A stretch of DNA of 64,000 nucleotides. Origin: G963662905 sp963662905. GTDB taxonomy: Bacteria > Bacteroidota > Bacteroidia > Bacteroidales > WRLA01. The stretch covers positions 372,001 through 436,000 of the forward strand of contig CAXXFD010000002.1 of the NCBI GenBank assembly GCA_963662905.2, given 5' to 3'. How positions within the stretch are numbered: the stretch's first letter is position 1; the number at the start of each line of letters is the position of its first letter. Below the pieces are notes generated by a model that saw only the letters and a program-made list of their open reading frames with translations, ran no database searches and was not told where the DNA came from. The position numbers and the translations under genes were made by a program. Below, piece by piece: positions 21,401 through 28,639 of this stretch.

Positions 21401-21537
21401 TCACCGATATCACCGGCAGGACATTGGGCGTATGGAAAAGCACAGAAAACATCCCTGCACCTTCAACCGCAGGTGTTTATCTGGTAACCGCGGAAACGGA
21501 TCATAATCGTATTACGAAAAAGATCATTATAAAATAA
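12430..21537 (+). CDS. Giant beta-helix / LamG / FnIII T9SS-sorted surface protein, 3035 aa
   Basis: Signal peptide 1-22. A right-handed beta-helix domain spans ~25-370; it opens HTVTSNGDDNSANQLRTLIG and closes with a choice-of-anchor-Q-like segment (LADNGGPTQTLAI ... QRGESRSDPPTIGAFEYQ). An FnIII-like domain follows at ~375-470. Five LamG plus FnIII pairs come next, with LamG domains starting near 474, 791, 1107, 1425 and 1746; each FnIII carries SYAMV, FTANWD, TYYYRVSG and EYSN-type words. A second beta-helix occupies ~2055-2520, then the shared cargo core and a T9SS tail ending RITKKIIIK. The fold set predicts a very long extracellular adhesin. The gene is followed by a composite palindrome and the third small tail-bearing protein. 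No frame break was seen over 9.1 kb. Confidence 0.9.
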   Translation: MKNFILLIGIALCLLPFGVFGATHTVTSNGDDNSANQLRTLIGAASPGDEIVFALSSGNETITLSLGQLTIDKNLTIDGSNSGGSGVAVTIQAASTPNTAAYRVLNINSGTVSLNNLTIRHGNLPDGTYLLGAGLSISGGANITIDACHILENSCYFPGGGIYLNESTLTIANSTIANNVAEKGGGIFSYYSTFTMTNSTVYNNTADYNYGGGLYFQKYTATIINSTICENSCGYLNGGGGIGAEDVTLSIKNTILANNTGGASNNDFDNYYSTVIDNGSNIVEYSNEYTWSATGDITGEQANLFGTGQATQTLADNGGPTQTLAILEGSVATGAGIWDASITTDQRGESRSDPPTIGAFEYQFAAPTLNTSSVSNIATTSATMGGNITDDGGASVTERGVVYSVTSTNSNPQINGTGVTKNTNGTGTGTFSESITSLSEFTNYSVQAYAINSEGTSYGGVQTFTTLMKTPGNALDFDGSDYVQANTISFQGSSVSIEAWVRARSFNSGGFPDYNISDLVKDVNEKVVLRLGDSDQDNNKPQFVLSLEGGTHKLTAITQLNANQWYNIAATYDGTTMKLYINGALDNSLNIMGGNTITSGAGNLVIGGNSGGRYLDGKLDEIRVWNDTRSSEEILANMCQALDGDEDGLIAYYNFNSSTGNTLYDISSNGHNGTLYYMDNADWVNSYAMVITEDATDVTDDSFTANWDCPAEANSSYDDGYTIQYSTSSVFSSGNDTETALISDTSKSISGLTASTTYYYRVSGKRNGSETLEYSNVKSFTTDAAYAPKYALDFERDNSQYANCGTINLSGSAITLECWIKPESFQTNSPYISQIMGTESGTNSAFLRLGDGDIPAGNKIEFVLYIGSGQVQLTSTSTLETGRWYHIAGVYDGSNMKIYINGVQDASNAQTGSFTSNSTFYLATNDGSGRYFDGTVDEVRVWKTARSSTDINTYMTTLLNGNETNLEAYYRCDNGSGTALSDITSNGHNANLVNTPSWPNSYAMVIAEEASSVTFNGFTANWDCPAEANSSFDDGYTIQYSTTSDFTSGNATTTALISDTSKAITGLPDNTTYYYRVSGKRSDSPGTMEYSNVKSAITSASSAPEYALDFDGSNDYVTIPNSGTGVLGDNSSNESFTIETWFKYAGSGNYNAIFTKHSNAGGNHGYFMEQYNTNYVAIGYANTTGWATVHGDILVKDGNWHHLAYVYNSSVPSISLYVDGVLDGTNTSLGTLVHPASDVNLALMASETWGSYTAGQMDEVRVWNDARTPTEIQNNMCSRLTGTEDNLLAYYRFDNGSGTTLSDVTSNGHNGTLNNMDNADWINSYAMVIAEDASSITFNGFTANWDCPASANSSYDGYRIEYSENQDFSASSTTDAPVSETGKSITGLSASTTYYYRVGGIRSSSVEYSNVKSFETTAAPLAPDYCLNFDGGIKTESPDYASKSSNVTSNTDNFTMMAWIYPDVVTNGTNGWRCVAYNGSDGGGYGIGINGSKLASLFGGKAYLNTEEELTVGRWYHIALRRSGGTSEFFLDGSKLSYSNSTAPNAPTAHFSIGNMFGSDGSSIYTDSFDGKIDEVIVFDAALSDEQIANYTTTAPTAGETNMVAYYNCNSTSGSTVFPINGNSSDNLTLINATDDDWVNSYAMVLAEDATNVDYSSFTANWDCPGSSSSFDGGYTIQYSTSSDFSSGNTTTTASNSETSKSLTGLSMGITYYYRVSGKRSDSETLEYSNIKSLTTTDGPEAPLDALDFDGTGDYVSINSVFGLGTTNATIEAWVYIPSTIESGTFARLGRSDSGFGIGVGANDFDHSGNELLVLIDTKRWIKTNTNIGTGWHHVAFSVGSSNEVNIYLDGVNVYTEVSNVNTALAPVSPSYIAAGNSTTRIFSGGKIDEVRYWSDVRSESEIQNNMCNALVGNEDGLVAYYRCDNGSGTSLSDITGNGYTGSLNGDPSWVDSYAMVLAEDATSITNTGFTANWDNPGTASNFTSGYTIQYSTSSDFASYVETTVGSTESSKSFTGLSANTTYYYRVSGDRSGSDNPQWSNVIELTTASSFSPVVTSNADDGGTGTLRYIMANCTDGSEITFNLPAGNETIVLGSEINITFPDPRRNYDINGANTAGSGTPVTIQVTDPGVSTYRIFWFNPDRNHSVTIENMTLRGGDVSGLHYKDGGCVYFFNVSTATLTNVTLLDSKARNGGAIICQPATDYLNMTNCLISNTEATGSGGGVITYALHNTNITSTTISNCIASTGGGLDFKYTATANDLTINGCTASSGGGISISGNVNLTNTKITNNTASSNGGGIYISNGDPSITSTTISGNSANKGGGIYIQTDSNISPSLNNSTLSNNSSTSDGGGIYAYAEQPEMSSINLNMTISSSTICGNTSGGNGAGLYAYGYGEDQWGFNTSTTNVTFNNSILTYNSDGSGYEDILGENTYNFYGDYNIIGGALIGGNSTNYSYSNGMGSALFENYSEILANTIYKPVLADNGGNTETVALASNSIANGTGSSALTYDQRGYTRNSPPCKGSFESNVSNTWQGDVSSDWNTSGNWSADIVPGLGVNVSIPNVGTGDFPVIAPTDQISCHDLTISEGASLNIQSSSSGTGSLIIKGDVSNSGTITSQSYLPGSPQAWHMFSSPAVCDISENEWNPGANDDFFAWLETSPGTWINYKNITTSPTFAEVNGSDNFVAGKGYLVAYNSENPTKFISGTLNTGNIIFPLANTSSKSWTYNSGWNLMGNPYSSSIDWSLADLSKFQDNYAYIYNPNKGEGGGFITVDGGAAAAFIPPHQGFFVVATEAAKGENFTFSPAMQTHGNSSHIYKEKEAENSIVLILKAAQYYDETKIRIDSRSTWKRDRYDALKLFSYNAEVPQLYSLADDDISLAINGIPEAQSRDYMPLGLLLPEADHYEIALLSAEGSFAPAEILLEDKNTGTRHKLKSSSYHFNGEEGLSEDRFVLIFKGITGIDDITEDANINIWQQGDQIILQGDTEIKRITLTDITGRTLGVWKSTENIPAPSTAGVYLVTAETDHNRITKKIIIK

Positions 21538-21539
21538 TG

Positions 21540-21629
21540 TTTTTCTGATTGTTGCAGAGGAGCACGGCCCCCGATTCCGATAACTATCGGAACGGGGCAG
21601 GCTGCGCGCCTTTACAACAATCAGAAAAA
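21540..21629. repeat. Composite palindrome after the giant gene, with fossil start codon
   Basis: It has the same TTTTTCTGATTG outer arms as 2049-2104 and 7139-7188, but a second hairpin (CCCCGATTCCGATA against TATCGGAACGGGG) is nested inside. Directly after it, 21630-21660 repeats the leader and ATGAAAAAAA start of the small tail-bearing genes with one extra A, after which the similarity stops. This marks a lost copy replaced by the gene at 21744. Confidence 0.75.
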
Positions 21630-21743
21630 CCAAAACCATATCATCATGAAAAAAAAATAATCGTCTTAACAAACACTCAGTATTTGAAATACAATCAGGA
21701 ATATTAATAAAATAATTGCAAAAACTATATAAAACACAGCCTT

Positions 21744-21965
21744 ATGAAGCTTCAAATAAAAATAGCCACAGTATTAATAATCGTTACACTACTCACTACC
21801 GGTTCTACTTCTGTATTTGCCAGTGACCCTCCACCCCCACCTCCTGATCATGGAGAAATAGGCAATGTACCTGGCGGTGGCGCACCCATTGGCAGCGGAA
21901 CCGCACTATTACTTGCTCTGGGGGGAGCTTATGCCGTGAAAAAATGGAAAAACACAAACAAATAA
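21744..21965 (+). CDS. Small secreted protein with PID-CTERM-like C-terminal tail (copy 3)
   Basis: 73 aa. The signal peptide (MKLQIKIATVLIIVTLLTTG ... SVFAS) is unrelated to those of copies 1 and 2 and the middle is DPPPPPPDHGEIGN, yet the tail VPGGGAPIGSGTALLLALGG AYAVKKWKN is the same. Conservation of the tail alone across different heads is the mark of a sorting or processing signal. It ends 8 bp before the start of the first S74 fibre gene. Confidence 0.83.
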   Translation: MKLQIKIATVLIIVTLLTTGSTSVFASDPPPPPPDHGEIGNVPGGGAPIGSGTALLLALGGAYAVKKWKNTNK

Positions 21966-21973
21966 ACCTCATA

Positions 21974-23191
21974 ATGAAACAACTTAAACTCCTGATCTTA
22001 ATTATGCTGATTTCGGCAACAGCTTTTGCACAAAGTGTAGGTATAAATTCAGATGGTTCAACACCCGATGCTTCGGCAATGCTCGATGTGAAATCAACTT
22101 CCAAAGGGTTTCTGGCACCTCGTGTGTCTTCTACAGGTGATGTAACTTCACCCGCAACTGGCCTGTTGGTTTATCAAACTTCAGTACCTTCTGGTTATTA
22201 TTTTTATAATGGAACGAACTGGCTTGCATTGGGTGTTGGTGATTACTCCTACAATAGTAATGAGCGTAGTTTGTACATAGGACAAAGGGCTGGCAACTCT
22301 GATAACGGAAAGGATGGAAACACAGGTATTGGGACAGATGCATTATATGAAAACCAAAGTTATCATAATACTGCTATTGGATGTAATGCGCTGGTATCTA
22401 ACGAAGGCTGGGGCTCCTATGGCTATGGTAATATCGCCTTAGGGTATGCAGCGAACCAAGAAATGGAAAATTATAACGAAACTTTAGCTTTAGGTTATTA
22501 CACTAATGCCTCTGGCAATAATTCAATCGCAATTGGATCATTCGCCAGGGTTTTTGAGGGGGATCAATCTATTGCCATTGGTTATTCTTCAGAAATACAT
22601 AATTCATATAATTCTATAGTCCTTGGATATAATTCAAATATAGTATCGAATGATAATTCTATAATCATTGGGAATGATATATCTTCCACTTCGGATAATG
22701 AAATAATCCTGGGAAATAGCAGCAATAACAGGTTTGTTTGTTCAGCAGCCTATAATTCTATTACACCCGGCAATCCACTTTATGTTAATAGTGATGGAGA
22801 GATTGGGTATCAATCCTCATCAAAAAGATATAAAACAAATATCAAAGATATGGAAGATGTTTCCTGGTTGTATGATCTGAGGCCGGTAAACTTCCGTTAT
22901 AAAACCGACTCTCTTAACTCCAAACAATACGGCCTGATTGCCGAAGAAGTGGTTCAGGTTAATCCTGAGTTCGTATTTTATAAAGACAATAAAATAGAAG
23001 GAGTATTATACTCAAATTTAATTACCCCACTGTTAAAAGAAGCTCAGAAAAAAAACAAAGAAATAGAAACCCTTAAAGCACAAATTGCTGCTTTATCAGA
23101 AAAAGTCACCGAACTTGATCAGCTTAGAGCTGAGATCGAAAACCTCAAAAAAGCTGTTTATACAAATACTCAACCAACAGATACTAAATAG
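21974..23191 (+). CDS. Tail-fibre-like protein with YadA-head repeats and S74 chaperone domain
   Basis: 405 aa from MKQLKLLILI; the longer frame from 21944 overlaps the previous gene and delays the signal peptide. Signal peptide 1-20 is followed by the family start SVGINSDGSTPDASAMLDVK. YadA-head-like repeats (SIAIGS, SIAIGY, SIVLGY, SIIIGN) cover ~100-240. The peptidase S74 intramolecular chaperone domain begins at ~282 (SSKRYKTNIKDME, then LRPVNFRYK and YGLIAEEV) and a C-terminal coiled coil covers ~350-400. In phages this domain trimerises the fibre and cuts itself off at the conserved Ser. There is no T9SS tail. It is the first of four tandem paralogues. Confidence 0.88.
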   Translation: MKQLKLLILIMLISATAFAQSVGINSDGSTPDASAMLDVKSTSKGFLAPRVSSTGDVTSPATGLLVYQTSVPSGYYFYNGTNWLALGVGDYSYNSNERSLYIGQRAGNSDNGKDGNTGIGTDALYENQSYHNTAIGCNALVSNEGWGSYGYGNIALGYAANQEMENYNETLALGYYTNASGNNSIAIGSFARVFEGDQSIAIGYSSEIHNSYNSIVLGYNSNIVSNDNSIIIGNDISSTSDNEIILGNSSNNRFVCSAAYNSITPGNPLYVNSDGEIGYQSSSKRYKTNIKDMEDVSWLYDLRPVNFRYKTDSLNSKQYGLIAEEVVQVNPEFVFYKDNKIEGVLYSNLITPLLKEAQKKNKEIETLKAQIAALSEKVTELDQLRAEIENLKKAVYTNTQPTDTK

Positions 23192-23215
23192 GCTCAACCT
23201 TTAAAAATTATAGTA

Positions 23216-24400
23216 ATGAAAAAAGCAACTTTAATAACAATGATTCTTTTTGCATTTGTATTGCGAAATTCTATGGCACAAAATGTAGCCATTAACTCCA
23301 CAGGATCATCCCCAAGCGGTAATGCCATGATGGAAGTAGTACAGTCAAACAGTGGAGGAGAAGTCCGAACAGAGATGGGTTTAAATGTATTAATGCCTAC
23401 TTCGAGCGAATTAACATCACCCGCGATATCGCTTAAAGGATTTAGTCCTGCAATTGAATTAATGGATAAAGACGGTGTGCAAAACTGGTTTGTGGGGATT
23501 GATGATAATGACAATAATAAATTGTTATTTGGAAGAGGATATGGCCCCGGGCAAGACATCGATCCTGCCATGGTTATAACCACTTCCGACTATGTCGGCA
23601 TTGGGACAATCTCCCCATCAAGCCTCCTGCAAGTAGGATCTGCTGCAACATCCCAAATTGCACCCGGTATTGGGACTTATGGCCAGTTTGCCATGCTGGC
23701 TTCACAGCAGCTTTTGAGTTTCGGGCTTTCGGATAGTGAACCATGGGCTTCATGGATTCAATCTTCTAACCCAAATACATCAGGTGCCCTGCCACTCGTA
23801 TTAAATCCAAGTGGCGGCAACGTCGGCATCGGGACAACATCGCCATCCTATACCCTTGATGTAGATGGAGATTTTAGAGCCAACGGTGGGGATATCTATT
23901 TCCCAAACCTTTATACTTTCCAATCCCAGAATTACTCAGATTTACGTATTAATCCATCAAATGGTAGAATCGCTGTTGAGGTGTCATCAAAACGCTACAA
24001 GGAAAACATAAAAGATATGGAGGATGTCGGCTGGATTTATAACCTAAGGCCCGTAAACTTTAATTTAAAAGCTGACCCTGAGAAATCAAAAGCCTATGGC
24101 CTAATTGCCGAAGAGGTATCTGAAGTTGCTCCGGAATTTGTTTTTTATAAAGATAATGTGATCGAAGGTGTTACTTACTCCAAGTTTATAAGTCCATTAA
24201 TAAAAGTTGTACAGGTGCAGAAAAAATCAATCGAAAATCTTGAAAATTATATCGCAGCTCAACAAAAACAAATCGATGAACTCAAAACTCAAAATATTGC
24301 TCTTACGAAAAAAGCAGAAAGCATTGATCAGCTGAGGGCTGAAATCGAAGACCTGAAAAAGGCAGTTTATTCGAGTGCGCATTTTGCAGAAAATAAATAA
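23216..24400 (+). CDS. Tail-fibre-like protein with S74 chaperone domain (second of four)
   Basis: 394 aa. Signal peptide 1-21 (ending SMAQ) leads into NVAINSTGSSPSGNAMMEV. Two VGIGT motifs at ~128 and ~203 mark repeat boundaries of the shaft. The S74 domain starts at ~257 (SSKRYKENIKDMEDVGWIYN) with LRPVNFNLK and YGLIAEEV, followed by a coiled coil rich in QKQIDELK heptads. The S74 part is close to that of the preceding gene, whereas the shaft is different, as expected for fibres that vary their ligand-binding part. The gene lies 24 bp after its neighbour, in an apparent operon. Confidence 0.87.
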   Translation: MKKATLITMILFAFVLRNSMAQNVAINSTGSSPSGNAMMEVVQSNSGGEVRTEMGLNVLMPTSSELTSPAISLKGFSPAIELMDKDGVQNWFVGIDDNDNNKLLFGRGYGPGQDIDPAMVITTSDYVGIGTISPSSLLQVGSAATSQIAPGIGTYGQFAMLASQQLLSFGLSDSEPWASWIQSSNPNTSGALPLVLNPSGGNVGIGTTSPSYTLDVDGDFRANGGDIYFPNLYTFQSQNYSDLRINPSNGRIAVEVSSKRYKENIKDMEDVGWIYNLRPVNFNLKADPEKSKAYGLIAEEVSEVAPEFVFYKDNVIEGVTYSKFISPLIKVVQVQKKSIENLENYIAAQQKQIDELKTQNIALTKKAESIDQLRAEIEDLKKAVYSSAHFAENK

Positions 24401-24418
24401 ACCCAAAACAATAATAAA

Positions 24419-25675
24419 ATGAAAAAGCTTACTTTAATTGCGGCAATTGCTTTCACGCTAGTCATGCAGCATGCTTTCGCCCAGAGCGTCGGCATCAACT
24501 CAACTGGTGCAGCTCCAACCAGTAATGCCATGCTGGAGGTAACACAATCCGGAACCTCGGAAACTGCTTATTTTAAAAGCTCTAATGAAGATGGTTATGG
24601 CTTGCATATCCGCACAGTGGATAACGGCAATGATAAATATGCCCTTAAAGTCGATACTGAGAATGGTGAGATTGAGGGCTTAACTGTAACAAATGCAGGC
24701 AATGTAGGCATCGGGACAGCTACACCAGAGTCGACGTTAGAAGTCGCTGGAAGGGTGGTTATTGATAATACAGTTGCACCAGGTTTTTATGGGCAAGCAA
24801 ACAACGAAAATAAAGTATATGTGGGGTATGATGGTGCAGGAACAGGGTTGCAATTATATAACTTCACTTCCGAAAAATCTCTCATGGTCGAAAACGATGG
24901 GGATTTAACTTATCCTGGCAATGTCGGTATCGGGACAACGAGTCCTTCCTACAAACTTGATATTTCATCAGGCGACAACTGTGGAATTCGCATCGGGCCA
25001 AATGCCACATGGGGAAGATCTCTCTTTCTTGGAGGATGGAATGACACTGACTTTACCGAAGCAAGAATACAGTCATCGAATGGGAATCTGCATCTTGACG
25101 CAAAAGGAGAACCTGGTGTTTCTGGTGTTGGTATTTACCTGAACTACTATCATAGTGGAGATGTAATTCTTGCTGGAGGAGGAGGCAATGTTGGCATCGG
25201 GACAACAGAACTCAATTCGTATAAGTTTTATGTTAATGGACCAGCTGGTGGAACAGGCACATGGAACCAACTTTCGGATACAAGACTTAAAAAAGATGTG
25301 GTCATTATTAATAACGGCCTCGACAAAGTCATGCAATTGCGCCCCGTCACCTTTAACTGGAAACAGGAAGAATTTCCTGATTTGAATCTTGACGATCGTA
25401 ATCATGTGGGTTTTATTGCTCAGGAAGTGGAGTTGGTTGTTCCACAGGTGGTAAGCACTGCTGGTGATGAAATGCAAACCAAATCAATTGCCTACAGCGA
25501 TCTGGTTCCGGTGCTTACCAAAGCCATCCAGGAGCAGCAAGCCGAAATTGAAGCCCTGAAAGCGCAAAATGCCATGCTTACGGGGAAAGTCACCGAACTC
25601 GACCAACTCAAAGCCGAGGTAGAAAACCTGAAAAAATCACTCGGGCTGGGCACGCAATTAACCGACAATAAATAA
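24419..25675 (+). CDS. Tail-fibre-like protein with S74 chaperone domain (third of four)
   Basis: 418 aa. Signal peptide ends HAFAQ. The body has three VGIGT repeats and an S74 domain of a second subtype at ~286 (SDTRLKKDVVIINNGLDKVM, LRPVTFNW, HVGFIAQEVE, IAYSDLVPVL). This is the SD-x-RLK form seen in many phage fibres, unlike the SSKRYK form of the two genes upstream. A heptad coiled coil ends the protein. The end (MLTGKVTELDQL) is very like that of the first gene, so tail segments have been shared between subtypes. Confidence 0.87.
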   Translation: MKKLTLIAAIAFTLVMQHAFAQSVGINSTGAAPTSNAMLEVTQSGTSETAYFKSSNEDGYGLHIRTVDNGNDKYALKVDTENGEIEGLTVTNAGNVGIGTATPESTLEVAGRVVIDNTVAPGFYGQANNENKVYVGYDGAGTGLQLYNFTSEKSLMVENDGDLTYPGNVGIGTTSPSYKLDISSGDNCGIRIGPNATWGRSLFLGGWNDTDFTEARIQSSNGNLHLDAKGEPGVSGVGIYLNYYHSGDVILAGGGGNVGIGTTELNSYKFYVNGPAGGTGTWNQLSDTRLKKDVVIINNGLDKVMQLRPVTFNWKQEEFPDLNLDDRNHVGFIAQEVELVVPQVVSTAGDEMQTKSIAYSDLVPVLTKAIQEQQAEIEALKAQNAMLTGKVTELDQLKAEVENLKKSLGLGTQLTDNK

Positions 25676-25712
25676 ACCAATGTAAAAGATAACTCACTAG
25701 AAAATTATACAC

Positions 25713-26831
25713 ATGAAAAGAACATTTTTACTGTTAGTCGTTTTGCTCTTTACAGCAACCACTTTCGCCCAGAACGTGGGCATAAACTCTGATGGTTCAG
25801 CACCTGACGCCTCGGCAATGCTGGATGTGAAATCATCCACTAAAGGCTTTTTGGCCCCAAGAATTGCCCTCACCGGAACCACGGATGTATCAACAATTTC
25901 ATCTCCGGTTGCTGGTTTGTTAATATATAATACCAGTAACACCAATGATGTTACACCAGGTTATTACTATTACGGTGGTTCCTCATGGGTAAAAGTAGAT
26001 GCCGGCCTGTGGTCTTTTGATCTGGAGGAGGATATTTCTACATCCTATAACGTCGGCATTGGGACAACTACGCCACAAAACAAATTAGTTGTTGGTGGTA
26101 ATGGCTGGGCTCAATTCATATCTAATACACATAATATCAATCCATCTACTGATTATAATTATGGAGTTTATATTGGATCAAACAGAAGCGGAGGTGCCAC
26201 CGAAGGAAATATTGCCTATCATGATTACTTAACCTTTGCAGAATGGGATGGAACAACATACTCAGAAAGAATGAGGATTGATGGAAATGGCAAAGTCTGC
26301 ATCGGGACGACAACTCCACACGCAAGATTGACTATTGGCGGGTTTGGATCTGGTGTATTAGGAGGTATAACAATGCTCCCGGATAATGATGTTACAGGTG
26401 GACACTATATGACATTTCTAAACAGTGAGGGTACAGGTATTGGAAGTATTGCAAGAGGTCCTGGCCTGACCGTGGTTTACAACACATCATCCGATTACCG
26501 ATTAAAAGAAAATGTTGTCAACATCGATATTAATCAAGCCAAATCAAGGTTGATGTCATTACGACCGGTGGAGTATAACTATATTTCTGACCAGAATAAA
26601 ACAGTCATCTCAGGTTTTTTGGCACATGAGATGGCCGATGCAGGATTTGCCAATGGCGTAACCGGAGAGAAAGACGCCGTAGATAAAGACGGAAAACCAA
26701 TCTATCAGGCAATTGATACAAAATTCCTTATTCCCGAAATGGTTAAAGTGATCCAGGAGCAGCAGACCGAGATAGATGCGCTGAAAAAGGAATTGGAAGA
26801 AATAAAGAAGTTAATTCAATATAAAAAATAG
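25713..26831 (+). CDS. Tail-fibre-like protein with S74 chaperone domain (fourth of four)
   Basis: 372 aa. The signal peptide ends TTFAQ and the N-terminal NVGINSDGSAPDASAMLDVK block matches the first gene of the row. VGIGTTTP and CIGTTTP motifs follow. The S74 domain begins ~259 (SSDYRLKENVVNIDINQAKS) and has an inserted GEKDAVDKDGKPIYQAI loop typical of Bacteroidota and phage S74 proteins. A short coiled coil ends at IKKLIQYKK. The next gene starts 5 bp after the stop, so fibre and T9SS partner are probably translated from one message. Confidence 0.87.
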   Translation: MKRTFLLLVVLLFTATTFAQNVGINSDGSAPDASAMLDVKSSTKGFLAPRIALTGTTDVSTISSPVAGLLIYNTSNTNDVTPGYYYYGGSSWVKVDAGLWSFDLEEDISTSYNVGIGTTTPQNKLVVGGNGWAQFISNTHNINPSTDYNYGVYIGSNRSGGATEGNIAYHDYLTFAEWDGTTYSERMRIDGNGKVCIGTTTPHARLTIGGFGSGVLGGITMLPDNDVTGGHYMTFLNSEGTGIGSIARGPGLTVVYNTSSDYRLKENVVNIDINQAKSRLMSLRPVEYNYISDQNKTVISGFLAHEMADAGFANGVTGEKDAVDKDGKPIYQAIDTKFLIPEMVKVIQEQQTEIDALKKELEEIKKLIQYKK

Positions 26832-26836
26832 AAGCC

Positions 26837-28480
26837 ATGAAAAAAATAATAATAACACAAATACTTGCACTCCTTTTTATTGGAGCTTATGCACAGGGAA
26901 TTTATAATGATGGAGCCCGTATCGTAAGCACATCCGGAAGTTACTGGGTGGTCGATAACGATGATTTCACCCTCACAAGCACCAGCCCAACCAACCTGAC
27001 ACAATTCGATAATTTAAAAATTGAAGCCGATGCATCACTTACACTTGATGCTACGACCGCCCCTACATACCTTAGCCTGAGCGGCGACCTCACTGTGGCA
27101 TCGGGAGGGAGCCTTACGCTGGAAAGCACGGCTAATGGAACGAGCTCACTGATCATCGAAGGGACAACTACAGGCAATGTTACCGTGCAGCGTTTCCTAA
27201 CGGCCAATAAATGGCATTATATCTCAGGGCAAACAAACATCACTGATGATTTCGCAACAATAATGGGACTGGGTACTCCGGGCTCATCTTCAAATTCTTT
27301 CTACAGATGGGATGAAAGCACTGAATATGAAGGAATTCCCGGCACATGGATCGATATCCTAAACGGCCCAACAGGCAATGGTGATAACAATGAGATGGAT
27401 GAAACATTTGTGGCATGCAGAGGTTATGCGGTTACCTATGCAACAACAGATAAAACCTTAAGTTTAAGCGGCCTTCCTTATAACGAAAACAAAACAATTA
27501 CCATCACCAATAGCGGTGTACGGGTGAATGCCGGCTCCAATCTTGTCGGCAACCCTTTCTGCTCCAATATTGCGATAAACTCTAACGCCCAGACGACCAA
27601 TAATTTTATTGCCCAAAATGCTTCGGTATTGCAGGACGATGCACAGGCAATCTATTTATGGGACGACACACAGGAAGATTATGTTACAAAAAACAATATC
27701 GGGGAAGTTTATACTGAACCGGGGCAGGCATTTATGGTGTTTGCAAAAAATGAAAGCGAATCACTTGAATTTAATGTAAGCATACAAAAACACGGCTCCG
27801 CAAGCTTCTATAAATCTTCGGCTGAGCAAACACTCGCCCGGATTGAACTTACGGCCACCGGCCCGGAAAACCTTATAAACACCAGCACAATTGCATTTCT
27901 GGAAGGCATGACCGAAGGGCTCGACCCCTCTTATGATGCCAGAAAATTCAAAGGCAATCTAAATATCGCACTTTACACCCGATTGGTAGAGGACAACGGC
28001 CACGATTTTGCGATTCAGGCACTGCCCACCGAAAGCATGGAAAACTGCATCGTTCCTGTGGGCATCGACTTGTCACAAACGCAGGAAATCACTTTCAGCA
28101 TCCACCAGGAAGGCATGTCGGACAGGAAAATCCAATTGGAAGACCGCCTGAACAATATTTTCACTGATATGCAAAACGGCACCTACACTGCACAGGTCGC
28201 AGAAAACAGCAAAGGGCGGTTTTTCCTGCATATCGGCAATACCACAAATGTTGATGAAACAAGCCCTGAGGAACGGATCCACATCTGGCAAAACGGTAAT
28301 CATATTGTCGTGCAGGGGAACCAGACAGCTGAACGCATCACCCTCACCGACATCACCGGCAGGATATTGGGCGTATGGGAAAACACAGAAAACATACCCA
28401 CACCAACTACAACAGGTGTTTACTTGGTGACTGTAGAATCGGAGAATCAACGCATAACGAAAAAAATCACCATCTTGTAA
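26837..28480 (+). CDS. T9SS-sorted protein paired with the S74 fibre genes, 547 aa
   Basis: Signal peptide 1-19. The N-terminal domain opens GIYNDGARIVSTSGSYWVVD and is followed by beta-strand repeats (TLTSTSPTNLTQFDNLKI, ADASLTLDATT). The common cargo core has VTVQRFLTANKWHYISG, FYRWDES and WIDILNG. A T9SS type A tail ends the protein (RITLTDITGRILGVW ... QRITKKITIL). Its paralogue at 34643 stands in the same place behind the fibre at 31077, suggesting the secreted partner and the fibre work together. The function is not known. Confidence 0.85.
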   Translation: MKKIIITQILALLFIGAYAQGIYNDGARIVSTSGSYWVVDNDDFTLTSTSPTNLTQFDNLKIEADASLTLDATTAPTYLSLSGDLTVASGGSLTLESTANGTSSLIIEGTTTGNVTVQRFLTANKWHYISGQTNITDDFATIMGLGTPGSSSNSFYRWDESTEYEGIPGTWIDILNGPTGNGDNNEMDETFVACRGYAVTYATTDKTLSLSGLPYNENKTITITNSGVRVNAGSNLVGNPFCSNIAINSNAQTTNNFIAQNASVLQDDAQAIYLWDDTQEDYVTKNNIGEVYTEPGQAFMVFAKNESESLEFNVSIQKHGSASFYKSSAEQTLARIELTATGPENLINTSTIAFLEGMTEGLDPSYDARKFKGNLNIALYTRLVEDNGHDFAIQALPTESMENCIVPVGIDLSQTQEITFSIHQEGMSDRKIQLEDRLNNIFTDMQNGTYTAQVAENSKGRFFLHIGNTTNVDETSPEERIHIWQNGNHIVVQGNQTAERITLTDITGRILGVWENTENIPTPTTTGVYLVTVESENQRITKKITIL

Positions 28481-28502
28481 AAGACGCAACGCATCGCGTC
28501 TT
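28481..28502. terminator. Short hairpin after the T9SS gene
   Basis: AAGACGC and GCGTCTT arms around an 8-nt loop begin directly after the stop codon. There is no good T run, so termination strength is doubtful. Confidence 0.4.
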
Positions 28503-28514
28503 AACGAAAAACCC

Positions 28515-28547
28515 ATTCATCCGATGACTTCGAGTCATCGGATGAAT
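28515..28547. repeat. 15-bp perfect inverted repeat, 3-nt loop
   Basis: ATTCATCCGATGACT and its exact complement flank a tcg loop. It is the second hairpin in the 710-bp gap between the T9SS gene and the 7TM-AraC gene. Confidence 0.75.
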
Positions 28548-28564
28548 ACAACAATATTGCAACA

Positions 28565-28603
28565 GTGTTGCATCGGTGTTGCATTGGTGTTGCATCGGTG
28601 TTT
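28565..28603. repeat. 11-bp direct repeats, GTGTTGCATCG
   Basis: Three head-to-tail copies of GTGTTGCATCG (one with a C-to-T change) and a degenerate fourth follow the 28515 hairpin. No coding frame accounts for the 11-bp period. Confidence 0.7.
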
Positions 28604-28639
28604 CAACACTTTGCAACATAAATTCAAAAACGCCCATCC

